DNA from: Seiridium cupressi
Lineage: Eukaryota > Ascomycota > Sordariomycetes > Amphisphaeriales > Sporocadaceae
Assembly: GCA_036674765.1 (NCBI GenBank)
Contig: JARVKI010000184.1
Coordinates: 1-29,154 of the forward strand
Direction: 5' to 3'
DNA length: 29,154 nt
The first letter of the stretch is position 1; every line of letters starts with the position of its first letter. Under the pieces are notes generated by a model. That model did no database searches, was not told the origin of the DNA, and worked only from the letters and a program-made list of their open reading frames with translations. Shown here piece by piece: positions 9,264 through 19,878 of this stretch. The position numbers and the translations under genes are program-made.

Positions 9264-12059
9264 TCGATGGCTAAAGGTGTTTGGTCGCTGCTTGTGGTTT
9301 CGAATGCAGTTTAATCGGCGCAAGAAAGACCTACGTTATATGACGCGTGTTCTTGCATTGCCAGAAGCCTTTGACAGGAGCGCTATGGTGGTGTAGTACC
9401 TCTGTTGTGGTGTGGTGACTCTGTTGTGGTGTGCCGATGAAGGGGTGATTTCCTCAGACCCTTCCGCAGAGGGGTAGCTCATTTTATGGGCCAGAGAATT
9501 GAGCATGTTGCTCCCCTCGGAGACGCATTGCGGCAATTCGGGCAACTCAGCGTTAGGTGCCCCGAAAAAGAGCGTGTTTCCAACTAAACCCTTTTTCCTT
9601 GACTCCATGGTTGCGGTAAACTCAAAATCATAGACCATGCAGATGGCATTGGCAGTATTAAACAGTTACGATGCGCGTTTTGCTAAGTTACAAGCGATTC
9701 GACTCGTAGAGGTGTTAATTTCTTTGCGGTGGTGAGGAGGAAGAGGATGATTGGGACCTACCAGCAAAAAGGGCCTCGTACATTGGGACCCACGTCTTAC
9801 AATTTCCTTCCTTGCGGAGATACGTGCTAACGAAGATTTGCTGGTTTGTCAAGATGCACAGGTACGTTAGCCCATAGACTAACACCAATCTCTCCCATAA
9901 TGATGACAAACTTAAATTTGCCGACTACGTGACACCATTGTCGCAAAACAAATGGGCTGGAGAAGGTCGGCCAAAGTGATTCCCAAGACTAAATGCGGGA
10001 AAAGGAAAAATGATCCCGAGTTGGAGTCTCTAATCATCTTACAATAATTAACTACGGACTATTTGAACTACCATCCTAGTTAGCTTTTCATAACTATCTT
10101 TACGTTTTTACGAATGCCAAGCTTGATGTAATACAATGTCGTTATTAACTTCGCCGTAGTGCTTTGTGATTTCCGGGGAAGTATGTACGGGCCACTAACT
10201 GGGTGTTGGATCTCTCAAATTTGAAAGTCACCATTTTCTTGCTGTTGGATGCTGTAGCGAAGATCACTGATCTGACGTTGGTATAAATCCGATCCCTCTC
10301 TTGGCCCTTGCAATACTAAGAATCAAAGTACTTCTGCAGGAAAGTCGGAACGCCTATTCATATATACGGGATATCGCGTGTTTACGACGTGGCAATTATA
10401 CCGTCCCAGAGTGTATTCTGGGAAAACTGTCGGAATAAGGGACCCAACCACCTAAATCATCGGGCTTCACAACCAGTATATATAGACTAGCTATCTCCCT
10501 TTGCCTTTGGCACCCTTCCGAGATTCAGTTGGTCACTCACCTTATAACCTTTGTTTTATCTTAACAGAAACGGCAACTAAAACTCCTGTCTTATATTTTA
10601 ATATTGTACTGCTATGTAAGACGGGTGCAGGATTTTGATTCTAAGAATGTGATAATATAATCGGACAAGCGCTATCGGATCCCAACAAAGCTATTGGTAG
10701 GTATCATGGTGTTAGAAAGGTCTGGGACTGGTCCAGCTGCTTGGACGTGATACCAGCCCCGTTAATGCATGGCTAGATCCACAACACTGGGTATATATCT
10801 GCAGCTGGGAGCGTAAGTGGTAAATCTCTAGCTTTGATTGTTAATAAATCTCCTACCATTAAACTCCTTACCTTGTTAGCTGACTCTCAGGGCTGAAGCC
10901 ATCCTAGCGTGCTAAATCGACTCAGTACTGTCACGGCACGTGGAAATGAGCCGTCATTCTTAATGCGCCAGATCAGCTCTCGTAGGCTGGAATATACCTA
11001 TCCCATAATCTCCAATATTTCCTTAAGCTGTAGGGGTAATACTTAAGTTTCGTTGTTCACAATCCTGGGTGTCATGGCATTGGATGTTTTCTGCGACCGA
11101 AAATGATAGATCATGGGAGGAGAAGCAGTTACAAGTTGCAGTTACTTTTTATGAGGACTTCACGTAGGAATGCAATTTACACATTTCTTCGGACATTGCC
11201 AGTATTGAGCTCCACCGTTACATTTTGTATAGTTGATGACAGGCATTACGAGAAAACGAGTTTCGTGTGGATACCAGCGTTTCAATCACTTGATCATCGC
11301 CCACTTCCGCTACGCGCGAGGATCTGTTAGCGAAAATCGACCCCCACATGCAACGCGAACGCACATGAGCGATTATGGCTATGCTATGGCCGATTTCTTC
11401 TCTATCAATAATCGTCCTCACAGATCATGATCAGCTCGAAGTGACCAGGCGTAAGGCTGAAAGTCTTCTATGTAGTGTGGGGCCAATACTGTCCGTGTAT
11501 TGGTCAGTTCTGTCGGACTATCGGATTCTCGCGCAACAGCTTGGAAAAGTCCGAAGTGTGCATCGGTGGCCCAGATGATTGACGCAGCCCATCAGGCAGC
11601 CGGGATCGTGTAAGCGAGGTTTGGTGTCGGCGATTCGGTGGGATGAGTGGGATGACCTAGACACTTGGTCAGAGAATTGTAAGCAGCTGCGGAGTGATGA
11701 ATCGTCTAACTGCACTAGGTTAGTGCAGGCTTTTAATCAGCAAAGACATACGGCATCAGCGTCCTTGGAGGATGCATCCCACCCGGATCCCGCCCAAATC
11801 CCGCAGTGAACTCGAATATGGCATAGGACAAATTATTAAGTCGCCTCAATATTGACTATCAGCACCTTTCTCGCAATGTATGAGTTGATGGATATAAGAA
11901 CAGACCACTGGCCCCGTGGGTTTCTGGTTTATGAGACCACACCATACACAATCAACTTCTACCACTCACACAGAAACCACTTCTACTTGTCTCTTTGAGG
12001 TACTCACATCACTTTATAGAATCACCATCGAAGTCTACTCCTGAGTCAAAGGCCTTCAA
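9264..12059. other. 2.8-kb stretch with no convincing gene
   Basis: Only short, mutually overlapping open frames are present. A direct repeat of CTCTGTTGTGGTGTG lies near 9400-9433 inside a 100-codon minus-strand frame (9336-9638) that has no recognisable domain. A TATATATAGA box with a pyrimidine-rich stretch after it lies near 10480-10510 and looks like a core promoter, but the first ATG downstream (10613) is followed at once by a stop, so it may drive a non-coding RNA or be a relic. The right end contains the promoter of the NmrA-like gene. Confidence 0.55.
11893..11898 (+). promoter_or_regulatory. TATA box of the NmrA-like gene
   Basis: TATAAG lies 167 bases upstream of the start codon at 12060 and is followed by a CA- and CT-rich leader typical of a well-expressed fungal gene. 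This is the only good TATA match in the proximal upstream region. Confidence 0.5.
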
Positions 12060-12959
12060 ATGGCGGCCATCAAGAACATCACTCTCTTCGGTGCCTCCGG
12101 GGCTCTTGGCTCCGTCGCTCTTGAGAAGCTTCTTGCCTCTGGCAAATTCAACGTCAGAGTGCTCAAAAGGGCTGGCTCTTCATCTACCTACGCTCCTGGC
12201 GCTGAAGTTGTTGAAGCCGATCTTTCGTCCCTCGAATCAATGACAGCCGCACTCCAAGGCCAAGATGCCATTGTTTCAACTGCCGGATACGGTGGCATCC
12301 TCGGCCAGATACCAATGGCTGATGCCGCCATTGCAGCTGGCGTCTCGCGGTTCATCCCGTCCAACTTTGGCGCCGACCTAACCAACGCCAACGATCGTCA
12401 ACTTCCTGTGTTTGCCGACAAGGCCAAAGTTGAGGACCATCTTATGGAAAAATCCAAGACGACCGATCTTACTTACACCTTCGTCTACACCGGTGCTTTC
12501 CTGGACTGGGGCTTGAAGAATGGTTACCTCCTTGATGTGTCCAAGTACCAGCCAATCACTTACGACGGCGGTGATCAGCAGTGGAGTGCCACCACCACAT
12601 CCAGCATTGGGGATGCCATAGTCGGCGTTTTGTCGAAACCAGCCGAGACCAAAAACCGCGTCATCCGCGTCTCCGATGTCACTCTATCCCACAACCAGCT
12701 CGTCGGCCTTGCCAAGGGGATCGCGCCGAGCAAACCATGGAACCCCATCAACCTGGATCTTGATACTCTGGTCGCCAAAGCATTCGAGCGATTGTCACAA
12801 GGGATTTTCGATATGGAGTCCATTGGCCCCCTGCTTACACGCTCGATCGTGGACCCCCGCTACGGTGGCAATTTCACGAAGGTGGATAATGAGCTCCTGG
12901 GTTTGAAGGGCAAGACAGAGACTGACGTCGTGAAGATGTTAAAGTCAGTCATCAATTAG
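12060..12959 (+). CDS. NmrA-like / isoflavone-reductase-like NAD(P)-binding oxidoreductase
   Basis: An intronless 299-residue protein, the usual length of the atypical short-chain dehydrogenase group that includes NmrA and isoflavone reductases. The N-terminal strand ends in GASGALGS (11-18), the GxxGxxG dinucleotide-binding loop, and the basic residues after strand 2 (RVLKR, 33-37) favour NADPH. FIPSNFG (98-104) matches the FxPSEFG block of isoflavone and pinoresinol reductases with Asn in place of Glu. Lys121 and Lys123 sit where that subfamily has its catalytic lysine. It could reduce an aromatic or quinone-like metabolite, or act as a redox-sensing regulator as NmrA does; the sequence does not decide between these. 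The next gene downstream, on the same strand, is a Zn2Cys6 regulator 1.6 kb away. Confidence 0.9.
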   Translation: MAAIKNITLFGASGALGSVALEKLLASGKFNVRVLKRAGSSSTYAPGAEVVEADLSSLESMTAALQGQDAIVSTAGYGGILGQIPMADAAIAAGVSRFIPSNFGADLTNANDRQLPVFADKAKVEDHLMEKSKTTDLTYTFVYTGAFLDWGLKNGYLLDVSKYQPITYDGGDQQWSATTTSSIGDAIVGVLSKPAETKNRVIRVSDVTLSHNQLVGLAKGIAPSKPWNPINLDLDTLVAKAFERLSQGIFDMESIGPLLTRSIVDPRYGGNFTKVDNELLGLKGKTETDVVKMLKSVIN

Positions 12960-14587
12960 GGAGAATACATTGCTAGATCTGTGTTCCCGAGTATATAGAG
13001 GACAGGGATTTAAAGACAACATTCTTTAGATGTTTAAGTTGGCCGGTCGCTGGTCGGTTTTGAGTTAAACATTACTTTACAACGTAAACGCTAAAAGGGC
13101 GGGAAATCCTATAAATGGCATTTTACAGTTTGCTCGAGGGCAATATGACAACTTAGACATCAATCAAATTGCGGTGCCCTTAGGTCAGGGGATGTCGAGA
13201 GAAACAGTAGGTTCCCGAGGCAATCATACCGCCAATAACAACTGCAAATACAATTACTATTTATCAGTTCTCCGCAACTTGCAGTCTCTCCCTCCCTCCA
13301 GCTCTTCATGAGACTTCCTCTTTGGTTCGCGATCAGTGAAATCCATCGCTGCCTCGCGCTGTAATCGCATCCTCGAACACTCTCTATCACAAAAAGTCCA
13401 TTCAAGATTGGACCAAATGAGATCTAAAAGACAATAAACCCCTTGTAACCTTGCAGCGACTAGGTTCCTCATTGAAATTTCTCCGAGGAACTGAGTGTCC
13501 TCGAACGACCTCAATAAACCTGCCCTTCGGTACTCGGTCCTGAATTGGTGGAAAAATAGTGTCTATCGGATCTGTTCCTATATTCCGGGGTAAGGTCTTG
13601 AGCGTGATGGCTCCCTTGGGCCAGACTTCGAGACTATCTCCACAATCTACAGATACTGAATAGAAACCTTGTAGGCAAATCGTATCGAGAAGATATGAGG
13701 GGGGGATACCTATACGTCCATGGTTAGTTATTACTCAGTCGTGGTTCTTAGGCACCGTCCGCGAGCTTGATACCATATCACCAGAAACTAAAAGGCCCTG
13801 CGCCTCCTTCCCGACACCTGCCTCTCACGGAAGAAAGATTCAGCAACAACTGTCGGAACCAATCCACTCCTCAATATTGAGGTCGCCCGGTTTGCTGGCT
13901 GTCTTGTATCCATGGATGCGCGATTGACTGAATTCCGAGTACGTTGAGCGTCATTGCCAATTAGAGGGAGCGTACAGGACCTCAGTCATTGTGAGCGGAG
14001 AACGATGTTGCCAACGCAGCCGAATCTCGTGAGAGTTGGTAAGGCCAAAGGCGGGATAACAACTGGCACATGTGAATTGGCCTTGAGTCGGTATCATTTA
14101 GTAGGAAGAGGCGCACAGTATGGAGCCAAGAACCCTTCACAGGGCGGTTTGCGACAGCTATCTGCGCTTCCCGTATGTTCACGTCCATTCACATAGATGC
14201 GGTCAGATTGTTGCAGGTCAAAGCCCACAGTGAGTATTCTGATTCGTCACCTCGGACTTGACCCACTAGCCCGAGCCACTTATCCATGCGCCCACCTGTT
14301 CGTAATCCGTTTTGGTGGTAAGCGATCGTGCTTACGTGTACGGATGAGACCCTTGACAGTAAAACCTAGTCACCGAGCCAGCCTTTACCCACGCATCAAC
14401 AATCCTTCGAGGGACTGTCGCAACTATTATACGGCGCGCCTCTTGGGCTCGATACATGGAGTCGTTGCCTACGGGTAAGACAATTTTGCTTCGTAGTTGT
14501 AGCTCAAGCTTGACCTGCTACGCTCGCATTGTCACCTCGCACTCCTCGGACTCCAGAATATCATACAATTGTTCGTCGCTCATCGTC
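12960..14587. other. 1.6-kb stretch with no convincing gene
   Basis: No open frame here has a recognisable domain. A minus-strand frame ending near 13283 can be joined through a GC-AG intron of 41 bases to a short hydrophobic exon ending at 13180; this is weak and is discussed under findings. The right half must contain the promoter of the Zn2Cys6 gene. Confidence 0.5.
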
Positions 14588-16334
14588 ATGGCCCGAAAAG
14601 GCTCACGCAAGGTTCGCACGGGCTGCCAGACGTGCAAGTACGCAGCAATCAATCTATCGTAATGTCACTTGCAGGGCAGAGTCCGAGCTGACGAATCTCA
14701 GAGTGCGCAAGGTGAAATGCGACGAGACAAAGCCGGCATGTGTCCGATGTACTAGCACGGGCCGTAAATGCGACGGCTATCCCACCAAGCTCAAGCCCGA
14801 CCTTACATGGTGCCGGCCCAGCCATCTGTTCCTGTCCATCGACCACTCGACCGAAGGCAGGGCCCTCCAGTTCTTCTGTGAGACGGCCGGCCCGCATCTC
14901 TCGGGCCCGCTGGACTCGTACTTCTGGACACACCTGGTCCTGCAGTTCAGCAATTTCGAGCCCGCCGTCCGGCACTCGCTTGTGGCCATCAGCTCGCTGT
15001 ACGAGGACTTCCATTGCAACGCAAAGACGGCCAACCAGCTACAGGCCAACACATTCGCCCTCCGTCACTATAACGCGGCCATCGAGAACCTCCGGAAGCT
15101 CGACAACGAACCGCTCATTCTACTCGTGTGCATCCTCTTCGTCTGCATCGAGATATTGCAGAACAACCGTGATTCCGCAATACAGCATTGCCGGCATGGC
15201 GTCATCATGCTCCAACGGATCGGAAACGTATGGCCATGGACTGTCGAGCACCTGTCGCCAATATTCAGGCGTCTGAGTGTATTTCCTTTGTTCTTCGGCA
15301 ATTCGTCCGACTCGTTCCCCAGGCTAGGAGGTCTCGACGCTCCAATACCCACAACGTTTGTCTCATATGCAGAAGCACAATATTGCATGGATGCTATAAT
15401 ATGTCGTGCATCGCGGCTTATACGGCACGGGGATGCGTATCGCATCGGAAAATATGCCTCTAGACCGGTAGATCCAGAGCTCCTAGAACATCAACGCGAT
15501 TTGCAGCAGACGATCGAGCATTGGCACGCAAGTTTCCAAGTTCTTGTTGAAAAACTGAACTTGTCTGAAAGTGAGAATACTGCCTATGGTAACGTCATGC
15601 TACGATACAGGTAAGAACTCGTGCCTGTTTCCACGCCTTCAACCCCGTGTTGGGACCTAAATTTCCTGACCAGGTGCTTGGTCCCCTAAAACATAACCCT
15701 TAGCTTTCGAAAACAACCCCAGCAAACCTGAAGAGGAAATGGCTGACCTCGAGTTCCGGATAGGCTTGCGCGGATGTGGTCCCGAGGAACATTTGAAAAG
15801 GATGAGGTCTTCTACGATGACTACATCCCTGATCTGACGCAGGTGATAGACCGTGCGATAGAGCATAGCCCGAATATGGCAGGAACCGATGTCTCTCCAC
15901 CTAGACCCCGATTTAGCTTCGAGGTGGGTGCACTCCCGTTCGTTGTCTTCGTCATAATAAGGTGCCGGGATTTAAGGACGAGACTTCGTGGACTTCAATA
16001 CCTACGAGATTGTGGCCCTGCGAGGGAAAACATGTGGCAGGCCAATCGCATGTATCCAGTATGCAAGCGCCTGGTTGAAATAGAACATGATATAGTCCTC
16101 GGCGAAGACGACCAGCCAGTTGGCGAGGTGGCATGGGATGAAAAGCCATCGGAAGTGATGAGAGCCAAGGATTTCGCCACCAGTCCTGAACCTGCTTGTC
16201 GGGAGAATGATGATGGCAGTGTAGTCTGGGGAGGTCTCGCCAATTTTGCCATGCGCACTGCTGACGGACGGATATGGACTCGACGGGAGTTTTTACCAGG
16301 CCCAGATCCGAGGCGGGATAAGCTAGAATACTAA
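14588..16334 (+). CDS. Zn2Cys6 fungal transcription factor
   Basis: Three exons, 14588-14637, 14702-15610 and 15764-16334, give 509 residues. Intron 1 (64 bases, GCTGAC branch site) lies between the second and third zinc cysteines. Removing it gives the exact pattern C-x2-C-x6-C-x6-C-x2-C-x6-C at Cys13, 16, 23, 30, 33 and 40. Intron 2 (153 bases) has GTAAGA, a GCTGAC branch site and a TAG acceptor at 15763, and brings the frame into a block starting LARMWSRGTF. The region after the zinc cluster (HSLVAISSLYEDF; LLVCILFVCIEILQNN; PRPRFSFEVGALPFVVFVIIRCRDLRTR) matches the helical C-terminal domain of fungal C6 factors that resemble metabolite-cluster regulators. It probably acts in the nucleus on CGG-type sites. 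Targets are unknown; the NmrA-like gene upstream is one candidate. Confidence 0.9.
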
Positions 16335-16771
16335 CCAACTCATTTAGTTTCTGCGGAGTTGTATCGCAATAAGATCACGGTTTTAACGGTTCTAGCTTGG
16401 CGTGGTACATAGCGATTGACCGGAGGGACAGCAGACATCAAACAAAGCAGAATACCGTCTTCCTCAGCGCCCCAGCACAAAGCTTTGTCGCAGGTTTCTG
16501 TATAAAACGTGCCACAATGACAAGACTATCCCCAAGTGAGGGCCGCACTGTTTGTGCCCACTGCTCAAACAAAGCCCTCCTGACTCCGGCTTTCACAGCT
16601 TGCTGATTCTGATGCTGGATAGAAACCTGTGCTTTCAGGATGCCATGGCTTAATTGGAGCCATCAGGGCGGATCGATGTAACCATACTATGCTACATGTT
16701 TGTAGGGGTATAAATATTACTTGATGTTGCGCTGAGGAAGCAACCTTCCTCCACGCTCTCTATCCTATCTT

Positions 16772-16813
16772 GTATACATGTATACCGCGCACGAACCAAG
16801 TGGTCTGTGCGCG
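16772..16813. repeat. Two adjacent palindromes
   Basis: A perfect 14-base palindrome, GTATACATGTATAC (16772-16785), is followed directly by a 28-base imperfect palindrome (16786-16813). The second has outer arms CGCGCAC/GTGCGCG and inner arms ACCA/TGGT separated by two-base mismatches. They lie about 60 bases after a TATAAATA box. Confidence 0.6.
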
Positions 16814-17546
16814 TTCCTGCAGGAGATAACGCATGGAAGGAACTAGCGGATAAGAGGGGTAGTTTTCCCGGTCCACCTCAATTTTACTCTAGAACACCAA
16901 CTTCCCTTCAAGGCCAGATTCGGTCAGTGCGGGGAAACCCCGTCACATGACCGTGACAATGTATGTTCATCTGACTTGGACCGCAATTCTCAACCGACGT
17001 CGCACCACGGAATTTTGAAGAAGGTTGTCAGCTGAGACCTGGCGAATGCTGCCCCATGGGGATGCAAGCCTCTGTTTCTGCGTGCCGCACGGATTTCGCA
17101 CGAGTAATGTTCCTGAAGCTATGCCTTACCAGGCTGGGCTGATTGACAGCCAAGACCAACGAGGCCGTCGATCGGTTTAGCTCGTGCTCTCGCCTGAAAA
17201 AAAACCATCAGCTGTCATCACCAGCTACTCCCATCACGCGTTGACTTTGAATGTTCAGTCTGCGAGCATCTCCTTTCCTAGCGCCAGATAGCCGAATTGG
17301 CCGGAGAATGTAGAGCTGTGCCTTGCATGAAGCGATCTCCGAGCTCGGCATATGGAACATTGCAATCGACAGATCCTAGACATTAGCGTAGCGACAAGTG
17401 AAAACCTTAATAGCCTCCTACAGTCCTGTTACCCAATGCCAAGAGGTTCGCAGCCAATTCGGCAAGAGCCCGGTCTTATTTGCCATCCACTTGTAGCGTG
17501 CGGCATACCGGACGCCGGGGCTAGTCGACAGGAGGTGGTCCTGGGG

Positions 17547-17615
17547 AATGGGACACTTGGACCACAATATGTGAACATTAAGTGTGCTGACGTCTTGCGT
17601 GGGAAGTGTCCCATT
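17547..17615. repeat. 12-base perfect inverted repeat
   Basis: AATGGGACACTT at 17547-17558 is the reverse complement of AAGTGTCCCATT at 17604-17615, with 45 bases between. A second, shorter pair (GTGGTCC/GGACCAC) overlaps the left arm. No gene is recognised across it. Confidence 0.6.
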
Positions 17616-18017
17616 TCCATGACGAGCTCCTGCGGGAAGGAGTAGAGTAGACCTGCCATGAAGATCTTCAATCCGGGCTATGGAGGCACGAACTAACCTT
17701 AGCCATCTGCCATCATACGCCATCTCTGGGCCGCCTCGGCTAGCGGTCCCGCCGCCACCGGAACCGTGGCCCTGCCCCAACGTATTTGATGTGAACGGGT
17801 CCTTCTCTCGCCTCTTGGTCGCTCCTGCCAAGCACTCCGCCTCTGTCTCCTGTTGTTATTGTTTTTTCCTCGAAATTTGGTGATGATGCTTCGGCCTCTG
17901 TTGGTTCCATCCATACTCCCGCGGTAACGGATACCTGCGCTACGTCATGCTGTTGACAGCATTGACGGCACACGAGACTGACTGACGACGCGAAGAGACC
18001 GAATTGGGGCGGCCAAG

Positions 18018-19163
18018 ATGGTGGTCGAAGTTGGCGGTCAGGTACCGGCCGGCGAGCATGCGATATTCGCGGACTTAAAGACGTCCATTCCAATCCTGGT
18101 CTTTGGCAGTATTGCGCTGTACAACGTGGTGGAGCTCAACTACATGATAATCGGGACATTCAGGAGGAGGAAGAGTCTTTATTTCTGGAGCCTGATCGTC
18201 GCAACATGGGGCATTGCGCTCAATGCAGTTGGCTACCTCCTGGAGCACCTTAAACTAATCCAGGCAGCCCAGCTCTACTCGACCCTCATCTGCGTCGGAT
18301 GGGTCTGCATGGTGACGGGGCAGTCTGTTGTCTTGTACTCAAGATTGCACCTCGTCATGGCCGACGACCGCCGGCGCCGAGCCGTTCTCTACATGATCAT
18401 CTTTGACGCCATCGCAATGCATATCCCGGTCATTGTTCTCGTATACGGCTCCAACTCTGGCAATCCAGCACCATACCTGAGGCCATATTCAATCTACGAG
18501 AAGGTCCAGCTGACTGTCTTCTTCGTCCAAGAAGTCATCATCTCGGGCCTGTACGTTTGGGAGACGATGAAGTTGCTGCGCGTGACTTCGGATCTCCGTG
18601 GGAAACGAGGGGCGCGCCGGGTGATGACTCACCTGATATTCGTCAATCTCGTCGTGATCTTCCTCGACGTCAGCGTTCTCGCGCTCGAGTTCTCCGACTC
18701 CTACGACCTGCAGACGGGCTATAAACCGCTGGTGTACAGCATCAAGCTGAAGATGGAGCTCAGCATCCTCAATCAGCTGGTCAGCCTCACTCGATCTGCG
18801 TCGCAGGGCAGCTTTTCCTTGTCTAACAGCAATGGACCTTCACAGTCCATCACACTCGACACGCTCAACCAGAACCCGCAAAGACGCCTGCGCGCGGATA
18901 TTGGAGGAGGGAATATGGGATACAAGGCGTCCGTGGGCAGTAGCGGCCAACACGACGCCGAATTCGGAAGCCATGGTTATGGCGCTCGCGTGGTCAGGGA
19001 GACGGAAGTCTCTGTAGAGCCGCGGGCATACCTTCGTGGAGGGTCCTCCAGGCACAACGAGCTGGGCGGGCCCTCACGGTCTTCCATGGCTAGCGAGCGA
19101 GATATTGCAGATGCAGCGGTCTCGACAACATCGTTAAATCAAATTGTAGGTGTCGCACCATAG
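18018..19163 (+). CDS. DUF7703-type multi-pass membrane protein
   Basis: An intronless 381-residue protein. Hydrophobic helices lie at about 23-45, 55-75, 87-107, 122-143, 163-184 and 203-224, with a possible seventh at about 237-256. Together they suggest a six- or seven-pass core. The block VVLYSRLHLV followed by LYMIIFDAIAMHIPVIVLVYGSN is typical of the fungal integral membrane proteins grouped as DUF7703, and a short loop with basic residues follows each of several helices. Residues from about 258 on are Ser/Gly/Asn-rich and lack hydrophobic segments, so they form a long disordered, probably cytosolic tail with many possible phosphorylation sites. The layout recalls receptor-like proteins of the fungal rhodopsin/PTH11 type, but no ligand or partner can be read and a receptor role is inference. 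It converges on the CFEM gene. Confidence 0.88.
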   Translation: MVVEVGGQVPAGEHAIFADLKTSIPILVFGSIALYNVVELNYMIIGTFRRRKSLYFWSLIVATWGIALNAVGYLLEHLKLIQAAQLYSTLICVGWVCMVTGQSVVLYSRLHLVMADDRRRRAVLYMIIFDAIAMHIPVIVLVYGSNSGNPAPYLRPYSIYEKVQLTVFFVQEVIISGLYVWETMKLLRVTSDLRGKRGARRVMTHLIFVNLVVIFLDVSVLALEFSDSYDLQTGYKPLVYSIKLKMELSILNQLVSLTRSASQGSFSLSNSNGPSQSITLDTLNQNPQRRLRADIGGGNMGYKASVGSSGQHDAEFGSHGYGARVVRETEVSVEPRAYLRGGSSRHNELGGPSRSSMASERDIADAAVSTTSLNQIVGVAP

Positions 19164-19878
19164 AAAGAAAACAAACCCGATCAAATGAACCTTGTAATTT
19201 ATTACATTTGAATGAAAGTGCATCGCCCTGGCGTACGTATCGTGGTGTTTCGAGATACATTAAGCTTAATCCGTTTGCGGGGCACTTCTGTACCGGGGTC
19301 TAGCGGCCTAAGCCCACTTTCTCCAGTGGATCACCGACGCTTCCAATAAAACCCGTTATTATGACGTTCCTCCCATCCTTCAACTGTCCTATAGACAGCG
19401 CGAATATAACAAAAAAAAACCATTTCTCATATATATTAAAAAAATAAGTTAAGATGTGTAGTAATATTATACATTTCGATCTTTGCCGGTGCCCATGGCC
19501 GTCTACAATATAGTGTATTACTGGAAGAAACAGCCTGAGGGGGTGTGCGCTGTTGGTTTCTTTCAAAGTAGATTAATCAACCTTCAATCTCGATGGAGTA
19601 CATGAGCACGGTCGTATCGCATATTGTCTGCGCTATGCTTAATTTGTGTAACATTTACTGGGTCATCCTATCGTCAATTACATGTCGCTAGAGTATGTAT
19701 GAAGCGATGTTACCTCGACGGCTTCTCTAAATAACAACGTATCGAGAAGGATCGAAAGTACCCAGGTAGGCATATTCCTCAATGAGAGAAACCTCGTCAC
19801 AGACTCTCATTTCTTCGCATTCGATTCAGCCGGTAGCAAATGGGGCTGCACGATCTTCATTACCAAATCGTTCCCGCC
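19164..19878. other. Intergenic region between convergent genes
   Basis: These 715 bases hold the 3' flanks of the DUF7703 gene (plus) and the CFEM gene (minus). A short AT-rich stretch with A runs lies near 19408-19450. A minus-strand frame of 88 codons (19300-19566) has no recognisable domain and is not taken as a gene. Confidence 0.6.

Larger units (their letters stand above)
16335..18017. other. 1.7-kb stretch with promoter-like signals, no clear gene
   Basis: A TATAAATA box near 16709, a CT-rich stretch and two palindromes (16772-16813) resemble a core promoter, but no frame of useful length follows. A 137-codon minus-strand frame (17418-17831) has no recognisable domain, and a frame in the opposite direction overlaps it. 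The right end contains the DUF7703 gene's promoter. A 12-base perfect inverted repeat lies at 17547-17615. Confidence 0.5.

Noticed and set aside
9336..9638. Minus-strand frame of 100 codons with an ATG
   Set aside because: No domain, no membrane or signal features and no splice structure. It includes a simple direct repeat. A small unknown gene is possible but not supported.
14529..14701. Unspliced upstream start for the Zn2Cys6 gene
   Set aside because: That reading lacks the first two zinc cysteines. Splicing 14638-14701 gives the exact six-cysteine pattern from the ATG at 14588.
17418..17831. Minus-strand frame of 137 codons
   Set aside because: No recognisable domain and overlapped by frames on the other strand. 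It spans the inverted repeat, which suggests non-coding DNA.
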